A DNA stretch of 64,000 nucleotides from CAZLYF01 sp964586835 (GCA_964586835.1 CAZPIC010000002.1:62001-126000); one strand, 5' to 3'. Shown: positions 34,227 to 43,328, numbered from the stretch's first letter. The notes: generated by a model from the letters alone, not told the origin. Program-made: numbers and translations.

Positions 34227-35107
34227 ATCAATCCCTGCCTCCTCCACTCAAGCGCGATGTCCACAATGTGCTGCGTGTTTTCCGCGATAGCTACTCCGGC
34301 TTCCCGCAAAGCTTCCTCCTTGTTCTGTGCGCTGCCTGTGCCATCGGAGGCGACGATCGCCCCGGCGTGTCCCATGCTACGCCCTCTGGGCGCGTTTCTA
34401 CCGGCAATCATGGCCACCACAGGCTTTATCACATGCTGGCGGATATAGTCTGCAGCAAGCTCCTCTTCGTTTCCCCCGATCTCCCCGATCATCACCAAAG
34501 CTTTTGTTTGCGGATCAGCGTTGAAATCAGGCAAAATATCGACAAAAGAAGCGCCTGCGATCATGTCTCCGCCGTTGCCGACACAGGTGGACTGGCCAAT
34601 CCCTTGCTTTGTCAGCATGGACACTGTTTCGTAGCAGTTTGTGGCGCTACGGCTCATGACCCCAACGCTGCCTGGCATGAAGATGGTATGCGCCATGAAG
34701 CCTGCTTTGCACTCTCCGGGAGAGATCACACCAAAGGAGTTGGGTCCAAAAAGCCTCGCGCCTCTTTTCCGTGCCAAATGGTAACACAGCATCATGTCCT
34801 GCACGGGCACGTGTTCTGCAAGCGAAAAGATCAGCTTAAGTCCAGCATCCAGCGCCTCCAGGATCGACGCCTTGGTGTGAAGAGCGGGTACAAATATGAC
34901 GGTCGCATTCGCATGGCCTGCTTCAACCGCCTCGCGGACCGTATTGAACACAGGAACCCCAAAGACTTCCTGGCCACCCTTGCCGGGGGTCACCCCGCCC
35001 ACGACCTGCGTGCCGTAAGCGAGCATTTGCTCCGTATGAAACCTGCCTTCACGGCCCGTGATCCCCTGGACAATCAGCCTGGTATCCCTTCCGATCAGTA
35101 TGCTCAC
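34223..35107 (-). CDS. Succinyl-CoA synthetase alpha-like subunit (ADP-forming acyl-CoA ligase)
   Basis: A 294-residue alpha subunit. The CoA-binding fold begins LIGRDTRLIVQGITGREG, and the phosphohistidine is in SMGHAGAIVASDG. With its beta partner it converts an acyl-CoA plus ADP and phosphate into the acid, CoA and ATP, or the reverse. The start is GTG at 35107, overlapping the beta stop codon by three bases, with GAGGGAGAG upstream. The pairing with an acylating aldehyde dehydrogenase, outside any TCA-cycle context, suggests a catabolic role on another acyl-CoA such as acetyl-, glycolyl- or sulfoacetyl-CoA (inference). Confidence 0.9.
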   Translation of the reverse strand: MSILIGRDTRLIVQGITGREGRFHTEQMLAYGTQVVGGVTPGKGGQEVFGVPVFNTVREAVEAGHANATVIFVPALHTKASILEALDAGLKLIFSLAEHVPVQDMMLCYHLARKRGARLFGPNSFGVISPGECKAGFMAHTIFMPGSVGVMSRSATNCYETVSMLTKQGIGQSTCVGNGGDMIAGASFVDILPDFNADPQTKALVMIGEIGGNEEELAADYIRQHVIKPVVAMIAGRNAPRGRSMGHAGAIVASDGTGSAQNKEEALREAGVAIAENTQHIVDIALEWRRQGLI

Positions 35108-36261
35108 AGGCTCTCCCTCGCTTCCGCCAAAACCGGCAGGCATTCACGCAGACCGTCCACCAGCCTGATGTTACCCTCTATCGATCTGATGATTTCAATG
35201 CCCCGATCCTTGTTGGTCCCTTCCATGCGAATGATAAGCAACCGGTCACCCAGGTGGCACTTTTCCACAGCCTGCTTCACCCCATTCGCCACCTCATCGC
35301 AACGTGTGATCCCCCCAAAGATGTTGATCAGAGCCCCTTTGATGCCAGGCGCTGAAAACATCATACGGAGCGCTTCACAGATGCGGTCCGCGGTTGCCCC
35401 ACCGCCCAGGTCCAGGGCAGAGCCAACCTTCAGCCCTTCAGAGGTGATCACGTCAATACTGCTCATCAGCATGCCCGAGCCGTTGGAAATCACGCCGATC
35501 ACACCCTGTGTATCAATGGGAATATACAGGAAGTTATACGTGCGCGCCTCCCGCACCAGCGCGTCCTCGGGGATCTCATCTCGAAAGGCAGAGACCTTGG
35601 GCTGCCTGCATAAAGCGCTATCGTCAATCTCGACCTTGCTGTCCAGAGCGGTCAGTTCCCCATGCCTGTCCAGAACCAGTGGGTTGATTTCCATTAAGAG
35701 GGCGTCGCTGGCGAGGAAGGCCTCATACAGCCGCCTGAGAATGGCATCCAGCCGGTCTAAACTGCTTGCGGGTAGATTGCAGGACGATTGCAGGTATCGC
35801 GCTGTATGGGCACCGATGCCCTGCAGGGGATCGATGATGATTTTCCGTATGGCCTGCGGATCATCGTGGGCGGTCTGTTCGATTTCAACGCCCCCCTGCG
35901 CTGAAAAGATGATCATCGGGCTCTTTGTGAGACGGTCCAGCATGATGGACAGATACCATTCAGTCTCATATTCCAGCTTTTCCACGATGAGCAGCCTGTG
36001 CACCTCGTGCCCCTGTATGCTGGCTCCAAGAAGCTTTTCGCAAAGCTCCCTGGCCTCTCTTTGGTCATGGGCAAAAAGAATGCCTCCTGCCTTACCGCGG
36101 CCTCCCGCCTGCACCTGTGCCTTCACCACCAACGGATACCGGAGGTCCGCTGCACGGATCTCATGGTCAACCCGGTGCGTCGCATCAATCACGCAGCCCC
36201 GCGCGGTCGGGATCCCAAAGTCATGAAGGAGGGCTTTGGCCTGATATTCAAGCAATTTCAT
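35104..36261 (-). CDS. Succinyl-CoA synthetase beta-like subunit (ADP-forming acyl-CoA ligase)
   Basis: A 385-residue ATP-grasp beta subunit. It begins MKLLEYQAKALLHDFGIPTA and has KAQVQAGGRGKAGGILFA, the catalytic-grasp segment LLMEINPLVLDR and the C-terminal LINIFGGITRCDEVANGV. Relative to central-metabolism SucC there are visible differences in the 100-200 region, consistent with a different acyl group. It overlaps the aldehyde dehydrogenase stop by one base and the alpha start by three, so all three are made together. Confidence 0.9.
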   Translation of the reverse strand: MKLLEYQAKALLHDFGIPTARGCVIDATHRVDHEIRAADLRYPLVVKAQVQAGGRGKAGGILFAHDQREARELCEKLLGASIQGHEVHRLLIVEKLEYETEWYLSIMLDRLTKSPMIIFSAQGGVEIEQTAHDDPQAIRKIIIDPLQGIGAHTARYLQSSCNLPASSLDRLDAILRRLYEAFLASDALLMEINPLVLDRHGELTALDSKVEIDDSALCRQPKVSAFRDEIPEDALVREARTYNFLYIPIDTQGVIGVISNGSGMLMSSIDVITSEGLKVGSALDLGGGATADRICEALRMMFSAPGIKGALINIFGGITRCDEVANGVKQAVEKCHLGDRLLIIRMEGTNKDRGIEIIRSIEGNIRLVDGLRECLPVLAEARESL

Positions 36262-37637
36262 TAGGGCTCTCCCCAGATTTCTTCATCCGACAGCGCCCTG
36301 CTTCCAGGTCTGACAAAAGCGATGCGGCTGATGTTAATGAGGTGCTTCCAGCTTAAGTTCTCGCTAATGGAGTTGTTGCCCCAGCTGCCGCAGCCAAGCG
36401 TCGTCGTAGCGGCCAATGAATTGAAAAAGCTACCTCCGTTAGAGGTCGCGCAGACTTGATTGATCAAAAAGCGGCTGACACTCAGGGTTTCAGCCGCAAA
36501 GCCGATGTGTTCCCTGTTGTCGGAATGAATGCACACAGTGTGACCTTTTCCCTCTATCTCCAGATTCCTTTTCGCGATTGCCACCCCTTCCTCCCAGGTG
36601 TCATACGCATAAGCAGCAAGGACCGGGCACATCTTTTCCCTTGCAAACAGATCCTCGCCCGCACCGGCTCTCCTGACAACCAGCACTCGCGTGCCTGCAG
36701 GGACCTCCAGACCAGCCAAGCGCGCAATGCTCTGTGCGCTTTGCCCCACGCAGTCCTTGTTCATCACGCCGCCTGGAAACAGGGTGTTCTGTAAAGCCTC
36801 GATCTCCTGTGGCTCGCTGACATAGCTGCAGCCATTTCTTACAAACTCGCTGATCAGGCTATCATACTCGGCAGAGGGCATGATGGCAGTCTGTTCAGCA
36901 GAACAAATGATCCCGTTATCGAACCTTCGCCCTTCAATGACCATGGGGACGACCTTCTTCGCGTCCATGCCGGTGTCAATCAGGCACTGGACATTGCCTG
37001 CGCCGACACCAAAGGCCGGTTTGCCACTGGAATAGGCTGCACGCACCATCCCCATCCCGCCTGTGGAGATGCACACATCGCAGAGCTTCATGACAAGACC
37101 GGAGAGCACCACCGTTGGGTTGTCTATGACCTGAATGAGATCTTCAGGCAATCCCAGTTTAGCCACCGCGCCCCGCATGAGCCGTACCGTCTCTGTCGAG
37201 CATCCCTTGGCCCGCGGATGCGGGCAGATCACGATGGCATTGCGGCCTTTCAACGCAAACATCGCGTTGCACATTGGAGTGACAACGGGGTTTGTCGTGG
37301 GTGTCACCGCGCCGACGACCCCCATGGGTTTAGCCACTTCAACGAGTCCTTCTTCAGGGATTTCGCGGAGGACCCCAACGCTCTTTTTCTCTTTGAGCTC
37401 GTTCCACAGCACGCGCGCTTTCCCTTGGTTTTTCCTGACCTTGTCCTCGTACACGCCCATGCGCGTTTCATCGACAGCCATCCTTGCCAAAGGCTCTGCG
37501 TGATCAAATACGACTTTGGCAATAGCGCGCACCGCCGTATCCACCTGTTTTTGTGAGCACGGCTCAAAGAGCGCTTGAGCAATTCGCGCCTTGCGGATCA
37601 GGTCCTCAACCAGGGTCTTTTCCTGTTCGCCTCCCAT
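36261..37637 (-). CDS. CoA-acylating aldehyde dehydrogenase
   Basis: A 458-residue aldehyde dehydrogenase of the CoA-dependent class (EutE, SucD of clostridia and acylating sulfoacetaldehyde dehydrogenases belong here). Visible are VGAVTPTTNPVVTPMCNAM, STGGMGMVRAAYSSGKPAFG, the GVGAGNVQ cofactor site and the catalytic Cys in FDNGIICSAEQTAI. It turns an aldehyde, NAD(P)+ and CoA into an acyl-CoA. GGGAGG precedes the ATG at 37637. Being coupled to an ADP-forming ligase, it would let the cell gain ATP from the aldehyde. The aldehyde could be acetaldehyde, succinate semialdehyde, glycolaldehyde or sulfoacetaldehyde. Confidence 0.92.
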   Translation of the reverse strand: MGGEQEKTLVEDLIRKARIAQALFEPCSQKQVDTAVRAIAKVVFDHAEPLARMAVDETRMGVYEDKVRKNQGKARVLWNELKEKKSVGVLREIPEEGLVEVAKPMGVVGAVTPTTNPVVTPMCNAMFALKGRNAIVICPHPRAKGCSTETVRLMRGAVAKLGLPEDLIQVIDNPTVVLSGLVMKLCDVCISTGGMGMVRAAYSSGKPAFGVGAGNVQCLIDTGMDAKKVVPMVIEGRRFDNGIICSAEQTAIMPSAEYDSLISEFVRNGCSYVSEPQEIEALQNTLFPGGVMNKDCVGQSAQSIARLAGLEVPAGTRVLVVRRAGAGEDLFAREKMCPVLAAYAYDTWEEGVAIAKRNLEIEGKGHTVCIHSDNREHIGFAAETLSVSRFLINQVCATSNGGSFFNSLAATTTLGCGSWGNNSISENLSWKHLINISRIAFVRPGSRALSDEEIWGEP

Positions 37638-37670
37638 TGCAACCTCCCGTAACCTCAGAAATGCTTGTAC

Positions 37671-37847
37671 TCAGTACGATGACGCTTCCACAACACCGCC
37701 GCCTGTGCGGATCGCGAGTGTCATTAGCTCTATCCTACGCCAAGCCCGACGCAACCTATCTCCGAAACTATGCGGCCTTCCCATGGCCGCGGATCCCGCT
37801 GGGAAGCTTCGGGCCCCTTCTACCCCCGGCAGGTTTGAGCCTTTCAA
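37671..37847 (-). CDS. Possible small ORF in the cupin-aldehyde dehydrogenase gap
   Basis: A 58-codon open frame starts at TTG 37847, four bases after GGAGG within a very strong purine stretch, and ends 33 bases before the dehydrogenase start. The predicted peptide is basic and resembles nothing I recognise. It may be chance: the start is non-ATG, and the gap is otherwise simply a 289-base break in a tightly packed operon. Confidence 0.2.
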   Translation of the reverse strand: MKGSNLPGVEGARSFPAGSAAMGRPHSFGDRLRRAWRRIELMTLAIRTGGGVVEASSY

Positions 37848-37926
37848 TCCCCCTCCTCTTTTAAAAGCCCTGTCGGTGTCTTAAGAAAACCAGTACCCGC
37901 TGCAGCTCTGACTTCCCCCTGCGCGC

Positions 37927-38382
37927 TTACCCGTTCCTTGTTTTAAGACGCTTTGATACATAATCTGGGTCCATATCCGCAACACAGCTTCCCCAGGCTT
38001 TCTGCCGGATATGGTACATCTCGTTATGCTCCTGTCTGCCCCACAGAGTGAACAGCACGAAGGGAACATCGCCTGCAGTATTGTCAATCCAGTGAAACAC
38101 CTGAGGTGGGATGATGATGAGGTCCCCGGGCTTCACGTTGATGCAATCCTCGTCCAGCCAGACACAAGATTTCTCCGCGCAGCTGACCACATAGTAGATC
38201 TCGGTTTCCTCGTGGGCGCCACCGCCCGTGCGCATTCCGGGCTTCAGGGTTCCTTCATTGACGTTGATGACGGGAAACCCAGCCATCTCGTCGCCGGTCA
38301 GCATTTTCGACGAATACTCAGGGCCACAGACGTACGCCTTCACGTTTTCCGCATTGACAAGCTTCCAGGGCTTCTTTCCCAC
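37927..38382 (-). CDS. Cupin-domain protein, upstream copy
   Basis: A 151-residue cupin. The first motif runs GGGAHEETEIYYVV (His and Glu), and the second includes PGDLIIIPPQVFHWIDN with its His, so a metal site is likely. The start is GTG at 38382 with AAAGGAGGA upstream, 20 bases after the kinase gene stop. It is a different subfamily from the cupin at 23503. Cupins in sugar operons include lyxose isomerase and sulfosugar isomerase types; here the function is unassigned. Confidence 0.78.
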   Translation of the reverse strand: MGKKPWKLVNAENVKAYVCGPEYSSKMLTGDEMAGFPVINVNEGTLKPGMRTGGGAHEETEIYYVVSCAEKSCVWLDEDCINVKPGDLIIIPPQVFHWIDNTAGDVPFVLFTLWGRQEHNEMYHIRQKAWGSCVADMDPDYVSKRLKTRNG

Positions 38383-38402
38383 TGAGATCCTCCTTTTTCA
38401 TT

Positions 38403-39332
38403 TCACCGGCTTTTGTCGGCAAGCAGCGCATCGATTTCAACACGTGTTGGCATGGAGGGAGCGGTACCGGGCTTTGTGACCGACAACGCCCCCGTGGCAT
38501 TGCCGTAACGAACCGCATCAAACAGGCTGCGACCTTCTGCAAGCGCCGTCACAAACCCTCCATTGAATGCGTCGCCCGCTCCTGTGGTGTCCACTGCCTG
38601 CACAGGGAATCCCGGAAGCAGCTGTGTTCTTGTTCCATCAGAAGCGAAGGCACCCCTCTCTCCCAGCGTGATGACAACATTCTTCAAGCCTTTTCCATGC
38701 AAGACATCTGCGGCGCGCTTAGCGTCGGCCTCATTCCTCACAGCGACGCCGGTGAGCGTGTGTGTCTCGGTTTCGTTGGGGGTGATGAAGTCGAGCTTTC
38801 TATACATCTCGGCAGCAATCGGCGCAGCAGGCGCAGGGTTGAGCACCACCGTCACACCGGCACTGTAAGCCAGGTCAATGACGCTGTACAGCGCGTCGGG
38901 ATTGATCTCCAGCTGCACCAGCAGAATACGGGCGTCAGTGATGAGGTCCCTGCAGCGCTGAACGTCTCCAGGCGTGATGTTCCCGCAGGCCCCGCTGACC
39001 ACAACGATCTGGTTTTGCGCCGTGGCTTTGTCGACCATGATTAGGGCAACGCCTGTTTCCCTTTCCCGGTCACGTAGGATGAAGTCGCAGCGCATGTTTT
39101 CCTTCCTGTAAAAATCAAGGGCTACCTCCGCGAACACGTCATTGCCGACCTTCGTCACCAACGTCACTTCTGCGCCTGCGCGGTGGGCGGCAACAGCCTG
39201 ATTAGATCCCTTCCCTCCTGCGCCCATGCTGAAGCTTGAACCCAAAAGGGTCTGTCCGGGGACAGGCAAGCCTTCCTGACGGCTCGTCAGGTCCACGACA
39301 AAGCTCCCGAAAACCACGATCCCCTTATTCAT
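38403..39332 (-). CDS. Ribokinase-like sugar kinase (PfkB family)
   Basis: A 309-residue PfkB/ribokinase-family kinase. GSFVVDLTSRQEGLPVPGQT, SMGAGGKGSNQAVAAHRAGA (first signature) and the catalytic VDTTGAGDAFNGGFVTAL (second signature with the base Asp) are intact. It phosphorylates a sugar, most likely at the terminal hydroxyl, using ATP. Ribose is the default guess for this subfamily, and the importer genes are also ribose-type, but a ketose or deoxy sugar is possible. Start ATG 39332; GGGGGG upstream. It follows the zinc dehydrogenase by ten bases. Confidence 0.92.
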   Translation of the reverse strand: MNKGIVVFGSFVVDLTSRQEGLPVPGQTLLGSSFSMGAGGKGSNQAVAAHRAGAEVTLVTKVGNDVFAEVALDFYRKENMRCDFILRDRERETGVALIMVDKATAQNQIVVVSGACGNITPGDVQRCRDLITDARILLVQLEINPDALYSVIDLAYSAGVTVVLNPAPAAPIAAEMYRKLDFITPNETETHTLTGVAVRNEADAKRAADVLHGKGLKNVVITLGERGAFASDGTRTQLLPGFPVQAVDTTGAGDAFNGGFVTALAEGRSLFDAVRYGNATGALSVTKPGTAPSMPTRVEIDALLADKSR

Positions 39333-39342
39333 TGTCCCCCCG

Positions 39343-40386
39343 TTAGAAATCCACCAAGATCTTGATCCGACTGTCATTGCGCGTATCGAACGCCTCAAAG
39401 GCCTGCTCCGCATCGCTGAATGCGAAGTGGTCCGTGATCATGGGCTTCAGGCGGATCCGGCCGTTTGCCAGCATATCAAGGATCTTTCTTGCCATATTTG
39501 GTGTTCCTGCCGCGCCCACCAGCGTGCAGTTGCGCACGATCAGCCGGTCTAACATCACATGGTTCAGCTCCTGCTCATAGAAGGCAGGGATCACGAGGGT
39601 GCCGCTGGCTCTGAGCATCAAGAGTAGGTCATTAAAAAGCCTGGGATCGCCGGCTGTTTCGAGGATCACGTCCGCACCCTTTCCTTCGGTTTCCTTCATG
39701 ACCGTCTCATGCAGGTTTTCCCTGAGGGTGTTGACCACGACATCCGCCCCCATCTCCGTGCCGATCTTGAGCTTCTGGTCTTTCCGACCGGCCAGGATGA
39801 TCCTGCCGGAGCCCAAGCCCCTGGCGCAAGCCATGCCGCCTAGGCCAATAGGCCCCGTCCCCACGACGAGCAGCGTCTTTCCCGGGCCCATGGGAGAGCG
39901 CAGCAACCCATACAAGCCGATGCTCGCGGGCTCGACCACAGCGGCTTCGTCAAGGCCCACATTATCCGGTACACGAAAGACAAGCCGTTCGGGCATGACC
40001 ATGTACTCTGCAAAGGCGCCCGGCCAGGCATCCCGGATGGTCCCGATCGCACGGCCCCTTTCACAGCTTTGGTACTCTCCACTCAGGCACCTTTCGCACT
40101 CGCCACACGAATATCCTGTGTCGCTGATGACCCTATCGCCCTTTTTCAGCCTCCAGGTCTCGCTTCCCACCTCTTCGACCACGCCGGACCACTCATGCCC
40201 GAGTCTCACCGGGTAAACAGGGTCGTTGCCTTCGCCAAGCTTCAGCGTCCCCTTCATGATAGAGACATCCGTCGCACAGACGCCACAATGGACAACCCTT
40301 GCCAGCACCTCTCTTGGGCCTGGCCTGGGCTTTTCAACTTCTATCACTCTCAGTTCTCCGGGCGAATGGGCTACAAGCACCTTCAT
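39343..40386 (-). CDS. Zinc-dependent alcohol/polyol dehydrogenase
   Basis: A 347-residue medium-chain dehydrogenase. Catalytic zinc ligands are in VHCGVCATDVS and LGHEWSGVVEEVG; the structural-zinc lobe has CGECERCLSGEYQSC with four Cys; the nucleotide motif is VGTGPIGLGG. The family oxidises secondary alcohols of polyols or sugars with NAD(P). AAAGGAG lies before the ATG at 40386. It sits between the SDR and the kinase, so the imported compound may be oxidised before phosphorylation (inference). Confidence 0.92.
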   Translation of the reverse strand: MKVLVAHSPGELRVIEVEKPRPGPREVLARVVHCGVCATDVSIMKGTLKLGEGNDPVYPVRLGHEWSGVVEEVGSETWRLKKGDRVISDTGYSCGECERCLSGEYQSCERGRAIGTIRDAWPGAFAEYMVMPERLVFRVPDNVGLDEAAVVEPASIGLYGLLRSPMGPGKTLLVVGTGPIGLGGMACARGLGSGRIILAGRKDQKLKIGTEMGADVVVNTLRENLHETVMKETEGKGADVILETAGDPRLFNDLLLMLRASGTLVIPAFYEQELNHVMLDRLIVRNCTLVGAAGTPNMARKILDMLANGRIRLKPMITDHFAFSDAEQAFEAFDTRNDSRIKILVDF

Positions 40387-40463
40387 ACCAGTCACTCCTT
40401 TTTGATGATTCTTGGCCGTGCGCGCCGGCACGCGTACTTTCTCTGAAGAGCCGCAGCCCTCTG

Positions 40464-41252
40464 CTAAAAATCGCGCGTGTAACCGCAGATCCATCCTCCG
40501 TCGATGGTGACAATGGATCCTGTCATGTACTTTGCCTCCTCGCTGGCAAGAAAGCAGGTCATCGAAGCGATGTCGTCCGGTTCGCCGGGGCGCTTCATCG
40601 GGATGTGGGAGGTCATCCTTTCGGCTTTGACCGGGTCGGAGTAAAACAGCTTCTTCGTTCCCTCAAACAGGATGGACCCGGGAGCGATCCCGTTGACGCG
40701 AATATCGTGTTCTGCCAGCTCAAGCGCCATGGCTTTCGTCAGGTTGAACACCCCAGCCTTGGCTGCGGTAAAGGCACACTGAAGCCGCAGTGGCGTAAGT
40801 CCAACAATAGAGCCAATATTAATGATGCACCCGCCTCCACCCTGCCCAATCATTTGAAGCACTGCAGGTTTCGAGCAGTAATAGACTCCGTTCAGGTCGA
40901 TGTTGATGATCCTCTCCCACAGGTCGTCATTATATTCATGGATGGGCCTGCGATCCTCCGGCCCGCCGTTGATCCCGGCGTTATTCACCAATACATCAAT
41001 ACGCCCAAAGCGTCGAACCGTCTCCTTGATCATAGCGGCGGCGCTTTCACGGATCCCCACGTCCGTCACCACCGCGCAAGCCTCTCCCCCCGTGGCTGTG
41101 ATCTCTGCAACGACCTTCTCAAGCGTGGCTGCGGTGCGCCCCGCCACGACGACCCTCGCCCCATTGTCAGAGAATTGCCTGGCCATGGCACTGCCAATGG
41201 CTCCTCCGCCTCCCGTGATGACAACCACCTTGTCGACAAGGTCTACTTTCAT
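40464..41252 (-). CDS. Short-chain dehydrogenase/reductase, gluconate/polyol dehydrogenase type
   Basis: A 262-residue classical SDR. VVITGGGGAIGSAMA is the cofactor motif, VLVNNAGINGG follows, and the catalytic set lies in INIGSIVGLTPL and the segment FTAAKAG, where the usual Tyr of the YxxxK motif reads Phe. If not a sequence error, loss of the catalytic Tyr would impair ordinary SDR chemistry. The C-terminus ends MTGSIVTIDGGWICGY. It is the first metabolic gene after the importer genes. Probable role in oxidising the imported substrate, with this caveat. Confidence 0.85.
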   Translation of the reverse strand: MKVDLVDKVVVITGGGGAIGSAMARQFSDNGARVVVAGRTAATLEKVVAEITATGGEACAVVTDVGIRESAAAMIKETVRRFGRIDVLVNNAGINGGPEDRRPIHEYNDDLWERIINIDLNGVYYCSKPAVLQMIGQGGGGCIINIGSIVGLTPLRLQCAFTAAKAGVFNLTKAMALELAEHDIRVNGIAPGSILFEGTKKLFYSDPVKAERMTSHIPMKRPGEPDDIASMTCFLASEEAKYMTGSIVTIDGGWICGYTRDF

Positions 41253-41319
41253 GGTGATATTCCCTTTCTATGCCAGATGTTTCTCAGGTTCTGCGTCTTC
41301 ACGCAGAAAGCGTGCGGAG

Positions 41320-42312
41320 TTATTCGGATACCTTTCTGCTCTGGCGGAAAGTGTCAAAGAGGACCGCTCCGGCCATCAGCGCACCCTGGACGCCTACACG
41401 CATCGTTCCGGGAAAGCCGAGAAAAATGATAGCGTTTTCAGCGACAAATACAAGGGTCACTCCGATGAGGACGCCCAAGGGTGAGGCTTTCCCGCCGCTG
41501 AGGCTGACGCCACCCACCACGCAGCCCGCGATTGCCCTGAACTCCCAGCCGTCTCCATTTTCGGGAAGCCCAAAACCCATGTCCAGTGTCAGCAGAAGTC
41601 CAGCAACGCCCGACAGCATCGCAGAGAGAACATAGGCCTGAATTTGCTTGATCCGGGTGTCGATTCCCACCAGCATCGCGACTTCTTTGTTGTCTCCGGT
41701 GGCAAGCATCCGGCGCCCCCAGAGTGTCTTCTTAATCAATACGAACGCGATTGCAAAAAAGACAAGCATGATCCAAAAATACAGCGGCATGCCAAAATAA
41801 TTCGCATCGAAGGTATGGACCAGGGAAAACCCTTCAACGCCATAGAGATTGTACTGGTATTCCTTGATCAGAAGGTAGCGGGCTCCTCCCACCATATACA
41901 TGGTGCCCATGGTTGCGATGAAGGACTGCAGACCAAACTGGACCACAAGCACGCCGTTGACCAAACCAATCACCAGGCAACACAGCAAAGCCACGAGGAT
42001 GGCCTCTGTCGCACCCCAGCCAAACTCGACGATCAGCATGGGCATGATGATGCCCGCAAAGCCCGCGACCCGCCCCGTGGAGATGTCCACGTTGCCCGTC
42101 ATCAGCGTCATGCTGGCTCCCAGCGCCGTGATGGCGATAAAAGGGATCTGTTTGAACATGGCTGAAAAATTGCGAACGCTTAGGAAATCCGGGCGGATCA
42201 GCGTGGTGATCAGCATGATGATGGCCAGAGGCATGAACGCGCTGACTTCGTCCGTCTGGAACAGTCTGCGAAGCCCTCTGCTATCTTTCCTGACCAGGAT
42301 CTGTCCCTGCAT
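41320..42312 (-). CDS. Ribose-type ABC transporter permease (second)
   Basis: A 330-residue permease of the RbsC/XylH class with about ten hydrophobic segments. SFIATMGTMYMVGGARYLL and the coupling region EFRAIAGCVVGGVSLSGGKA are family landmarks. It is encoded 14 bases after the other permease, so the channel is probably a heterodimer. The ATG at 42312 has GGAGGAG upstream; the longer open frame to 42459 is rejected. Confidence 0.93.
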   Translation of the reverse strand: MQGQILVRKDSRGLRRLFQTDEVSAFMPLAIIMLITTLIRPDFLSVRNFSAMFKQIPFIAITALGASMTLMTGNVDISTGRVAGFAGIIMPMLIVEFGWGATEAILVALLCCLVIGLVNGVLVVQFGLQSFIATMGTMYMVGGARYLLIKEYQYNLYGVEGFSLVHTFDANYFGMPLYFWIMLVFFAIAFVLIKKTLWGRRMLATGDNKEVAMLVGIDTRIKQIQAYVLSAMLSGVAGLLLTLDMGFGLPENGDGWEFRAIAGCVVGGVSLSGGKASPLGVLIGVTLVFVAENAIIFLGFPGTMRVGVQGALMAGAVLFDTFRQSRKVSE

Positions 42313-42326
42313 TTTCGTCTCCTCCT

Positions 42327-43328
42327 TCACACGCCGATCATGCGCCTGTTGTCCACGCGCTTGCGCAGGATATCCAGCAGGACAGACAACAGCAGGATGA
42401 AACCAATGAGCACCAGCTGCAGGTTTGTATCTATCTTCAGGATACGAAGCGCGTACCACAGCGTATGGAAGAGCAGCACCCCCAGCGCGGCACCATACAT
42501 GGATCCGGTGCCTCCGGACATGCTGATGCCTCCGATCGCAACGCTGATGATCGCCCTGAACTCCCGTCCCGCCCCAAAGGTTGAACTTGCCGACGCGTTA
42601 ACCAGGACATCAAAGAGCCCCCCAATGGCAGCGAAGATCCCGGAGACGATAAAGACCATCATCTTGACGCGTTTGACGTTGATGCCCGTCATCTGTGCGG
42701 CTTCAACGTTTCCTCCCACCGCGCGCACGTTATATCCGAGTTTCGTGTTTCGAACAACGAGATCGCAGACCACAATCAGCCCGATAAAGATGAAGAAAAG
42801 CCAGCTGAGGCCCAGGGGGCGGGCTCTGGTGAAGCCCGAGGTGCCCAGAGAGGTGATGGGCATGGAATAACCGTCGCTGATCGTCACCGCCAGCCCGTTG
42901 CAGATATATTGGGTCGCCAGCGTTGTGATCCAGGAGCTCAGGCGCAGCCTGGTCACGCAGAAACCATTCACCGCTCCCACCAGCGCTCCGGTGGCAAGGC
43001 CCACAAGGAGAGTGGGCACAATGCCAAAACCCCAATGGATACACGCGTACGCCGCCACAACACCGCTGATGGTTCCGTTCATACCAACCGACAGGTCGAT
43101 TTCTCCAGACAGGATGACAAAGCCCTCTCCCAGCGTAGCAGCGCCGATGAAGATGGATCCTGTCAGGATGGAGGCAAAATACTTCCATGTAAAGAAGCTT
43201 GGCTTGATGGAAGTGGTGACAGCGCTGAGAATAATAATGGGAATGAGTACGCCGATTTCTGGGTTGAGAAGGAGTCTGGCCAGCGCACCTCCGCCCCGGG
43301 GCTTGTCTTGCTTGTTCGTTCTGGACAT
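42327..43328 (-). CDS. Ribose-type ABC transporter permease (first)
   Basis: A 333-residue RbsC-class permease. LGEGFVILSGEIDLSVGMNG, SWITTLATQYICNGLAVTI and EFRAIISVAIGGISMSGGTG are characteristic. It starts 28 bases after the ATPase gene and works with the second permease, the double ATPase and the binding protein encoded upstream to import a sugar or sugar-like compound. Confidence 0.93.
   Translation of the reverse strand: MSRTNKQDKPRGGGALARLLLNPEIGVLIPIIILSAVTTSIKPSFFTWKYFASILTGSIFIGAATLGEGFVILSGEIDLSVGMNGTISGVVAAYACIHWGFGIVPTLLVGLATGALVGAVNGFCVTRLRLSSWITTLATQYICNGLAVTISDGYSMPITSLGTSGFTRARPLGLSWLFFIFIGLIVVCDLVVRNTKLGYNVRAVGGNVEAAQMTGINVKRVKMMVFIVSGIFAAIGGLFDVLVNASASSTFGAGREFRAIISVAIGGISMSGGTGSMYGAALGVLLFHTLWYALRILKIDTNLQLVLIGFILLLSVLLDILRKRVDNRRMIGV

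Noticed and set aside
34154..36226. A 690-codon open frame on the plus strand opposite the acyl-CoA ligase genes
   Set aside because: It lies antisense to two full-length, motif-complete ligase subunits; its translation is rich in Ser, Arg and Pro and resembles no family. It is a GC-rich shadow frame.
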